Of a DNA stretch of 17,534 nucleotides, positions 16,048-17,534 are shown piece after piece (the first letter of the stretch is position 1; each line of letters starts with the position of its first letter). This DNA is from Dehalococcoidia bacterium. GTDB lineage: Bacteria > Chloroflexota > Dehalococcoidia > GIF9 > UBA5620. The notes beneath the pieces were generated by a model. That model was not told where the DNA came from. It was given only the letters and a program-made list of their open reading frames with translations, and did no database searches. The stretch spans positions 1-17,534 of the forward strand of contig JADHWZ010000017.1 of NCBI GenBank assembly GCA_016783225.1. The letters are read 5' to 3'. Made by a program: the position numbers and the translations under genes.

Positions 16048-17172
16048 TTACTTCACCTGAGCCTGGTATTCCTCTCTCGCCTCTCTGGTCAACACATAAT
16101 TCATGCCACCAACCTGCTTGACCATTCCCTTAAGCTCCATCATGGTCAGAGTGCTACTAACCAGGCCGGCCGCCAGACCACTGTGGCGGCAAACCTCATC
16201 GATGTGAGTTGGTTCATTGCCTAGTTGCTTTAGCAGTAACGACTCAGTTTCATCCGTCGGGAGAAGCTCCTTCATCTCCAGTTGCTGGGCTACCATAGCC
16301 AGATTCAGCTCCTCCAGTATATCAACATGGTCTCGTACCAGTTTCGCCCCCTCCTGAATGAGATGATTTGTTCCCTTGCTGGCCGGAGATAGGATACTGC
16401 CGGGGACAGCAAAGACATCCCGGTTTTGCTCAAGCGCTTGGTTGGCCGTGATCAATGCCCCGCTGCTCTCTCCAGCTTCTACAACCAGCACTCCGAGGCT
16501 CAGTCCGCTCATAATCCTGTTGCGCCGCGGGAAATTGTCGGCTTTCGGCCTGGTGCCCAGAGGATATTCACTTATCAGTGCACCGCGTTCCATAATAGCA
16601 CGAGCTAATTTGGCGTTCTCGGCCGGATAAACGATGTCCAGTCCGCAAGCGAAAACGGCGATAGTCCTGCCGCCGGCTTCAAGGGTAGCACGATGGGCCA
16701 CAGAATCGATTCCCTTAGCCAAGCCACTGACGATAGTGACCTTGTTCCGAGCAAGGTCGCTGACAATCTCCTCGGTAACTTGACGTCCATAAACGCTAGC
16801 CCGGCGAGTGCCGACTACGGCCAGACAACATTCATCTTCGGGCAGTAGGTTACCTCTGACATAAAGCACTGGCGGGTAATCATAGATTTCCTTTAGCCTT
16901 TGGGGATAGCCAGGCGAATCACACGTAAGTACTTTCACTTTGTACCGCTCCAGGTTCTCCATTTCGGCGTCTAGAGAAATCCTAGGCCTCAGATTTACAA
17001 TTGTATCTGCGGACTTCAAATCAAGCCCCGCCTTTCTTAGCTCGCCGGTCGAGGCCTTCCAGGCATGCGCCAATGTAGTGAAGTGCTCCCGCAACTGTGA
17101 GAGCTTCACCCGACCGATGCTGGGCATCCTAGAAAAGCCTACCCAGTATTTCAGTTCGTCTGCACTTGCCAT
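16048..17172 (-). CDS. dprA: DNA-processing protein DprA (Smf)
   Basis: DprA binds incoming single-stranded DNA and loads RecA during natural transformation; it is also widely kept in species not known to be competent. The 374-residue protein has an N-terminal helical/HhH-like region (about 1-65) with MPSIG. The extended Rossmann domain follows (about 115-285), with VVGTRRASVYG (119-129), SGLAKGIDSVAHRAT (149-163), GLDIVYPAEN, FPRRNRIMSGLS (214-225) and GALITANQAL. A winged-helix domain lies at the C-terminus (about 305-365). The start ATG 17172 lies only about 6 bases after the predicted transcription start, and no good ribosome binding site is seen. It is probably the first gene of the long operon ending with the PfkB kinase. 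Confidence 0.96.
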   Translation of the reverse strand: MASADELKYWVGFSRMPSIGRVKLSQLREHFTTLAHAWKASTGELRKAGLDLKSADTIVNLRPRISLDAEMENLERYKVKVLTCDSPGYPQRLKEIYDYPPVLYVRGNLLPEDECCLAVVGTRRASVYGRQVTEEIVSDLARNKVTIVSGLAKGIDSVAHRATLEAGGRTIAVFACGLDIVYPAENAKLARAIMERGALISEYPLGTRPKADNFPRRNRIMSGLSLGVLVVEAGESSGALITANQALEQNRDVFAVPGSILSPASKGTNHLIQEGAKLVRDHVDILEELNLAMVAQQLEMKELLPTDETESLLLKQLGNEPTHIDEVCRHSGLAAGLVSSTLTMMELKGMVKQVGGMNYVLTREAREEYQAQVK

Positions 17173-17184
17173 CTGAGCTGAGAC

Positions 17185-17213
17185 ATTCTAGCATAGGTAC
17201 GATAGGTGAACAA
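17185..17213 (-). promoter_or_regulatory. Possible promoter of the dprA operon
   Basis: On the minus strand an extended -10 box, TGC-TAGAAT (TAGAAT at 17190-17185), lies 17 bases from a weak -35, TTGTTC (17213-17208). The predicted start near 17178 leaves about 6 bases before ATG 17172, so the mRNA would be almost leaderless. This fits the absence of a Shine-Dalgarno sequence, but the -35 matches consensus at only three positions. Confidence 0.4.
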
Positions 17214-17298
17214 TGGTTGCACCGCACTTCTTTAAAGCCTGGGCAAGACAATCGCTGAGGCTCAATTCCAGACATAGCCCTCCCAGCTCTTTGAGCCT

Positions 17299-17534
17299 TC
17301 ATCGTCGTCGCCCTATCAGTCTTCCCAGCTTCGGCAGAACCTTTCTGGCTGCTTCATAACCGGCCAGTATAGCCTCTTCTCCCCTGTGGAACTCAAATGC
17401 CTCGATGTGGCTGACATCCGGACTTATGACTATATCTGCCTTCACTATCCTTGCCTTTATTATTTCGTACTCCATAATGTAGATTGACTGTATCAAGGTG
17501 TTGAATATATTTGGGACCTCAGCCATTCCACCCT
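17299..17534 (-). CDS. Patatin-like phospholipase, C-terminal part
   Basis: This is the 3' end of a gene running off the right edge. The frame stays open past the internal ATG at 17526, so that ATG is not the start. The segment PDVSHIEAFEFHRGEEAILA followed by GYEAARKVLP matches the C-terminal end of bacterial patatin/RssA-type lipid hydrolases. There the conserved RPDV-x-H...FHRAEE helix follows the catalytic region. The serine-aspartate dyad (GxSxG and DG[GA]) lies outside the window, so activity cannot be judged. It ends in a basic tail, GRLIGRRR. The gene is on the same strand as dprA but separated by 126 bases that contain a possible promoter. Confidence 0.72.
   Translation of the reverse strand, partial: GGMAEVPNIFNTLIQSIYIMEYEIIKARIVKADIVISPDVSHIEAFEFHRGEEAILAGYEAARKVLPKLGRLIGRRR

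Overview
The window looks like chromosome from a bacterium of the Chloroflexota, most likely Dehalococcoidia or a relative. This is inferred from protein family character and from the order dprA-topA-aroQ-pepP-efp; no database comparison was possible. TTG and GTG starts are frequent and several genes overlap by GTGA or ATGA. No rRNA, tRNA, CRISPR array, insertion sequence or phage gene was seen.

Plus strand, 1-8368. The window opens in the 3' end of a UbiA-type prenyltransferase gene (heme-o-synthase-like). It is followed by an ADP-forming acyl-CoA synthetase alpha-type protein and by tgt (queuosine tRNA modification). An accessory segment (3040-4566) holds one minus-strand gene, a stand-alone TIR-like protein with its own promoter. 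It is flanked by three copies of a two-hairpin palindromic repeat plus a fourth element of the type GTCATTGCGAGGAGCGAAGC. After it come aspS, tig (trigger factor) and clpP. These genes cover translation, nascent-chain folding and proteolysis; aspS and tig each have a good sigma-70-type promoter.

Minus strand, 8373-17534. Reading in the direction of transcription: the 3' end of a patatin-like phospholipase gene, then dprA, topA, aroQ, pepP, efp, a PHP phosphoesterase, a PurN-like formyltransferase, a HAD phosphatase-like protein and a PfkB-family kinase. From dprA to pfkB the gaps are a few bases or the genes overlap, so this is probably one long operon starting just upstream of dprA. Its first part is housekeeping (DNA uptake/recombination, supercoiling, shikimate pathway, peptide turnover, translation elongation). 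Its last four genes carry intact catalytic motifs but no assignable pathway. The operon meets clpP tail to tail with only 4 bp between the stop codons.

Most worth a second look: the TIR-like gene inside its repeat-bounded niche, the covarying hairpin repeats, the PHP/formyltransferase/HAD/PfkB cassette, a possible AUA start codon in tgt, and an EF-P with arginine at position 32.
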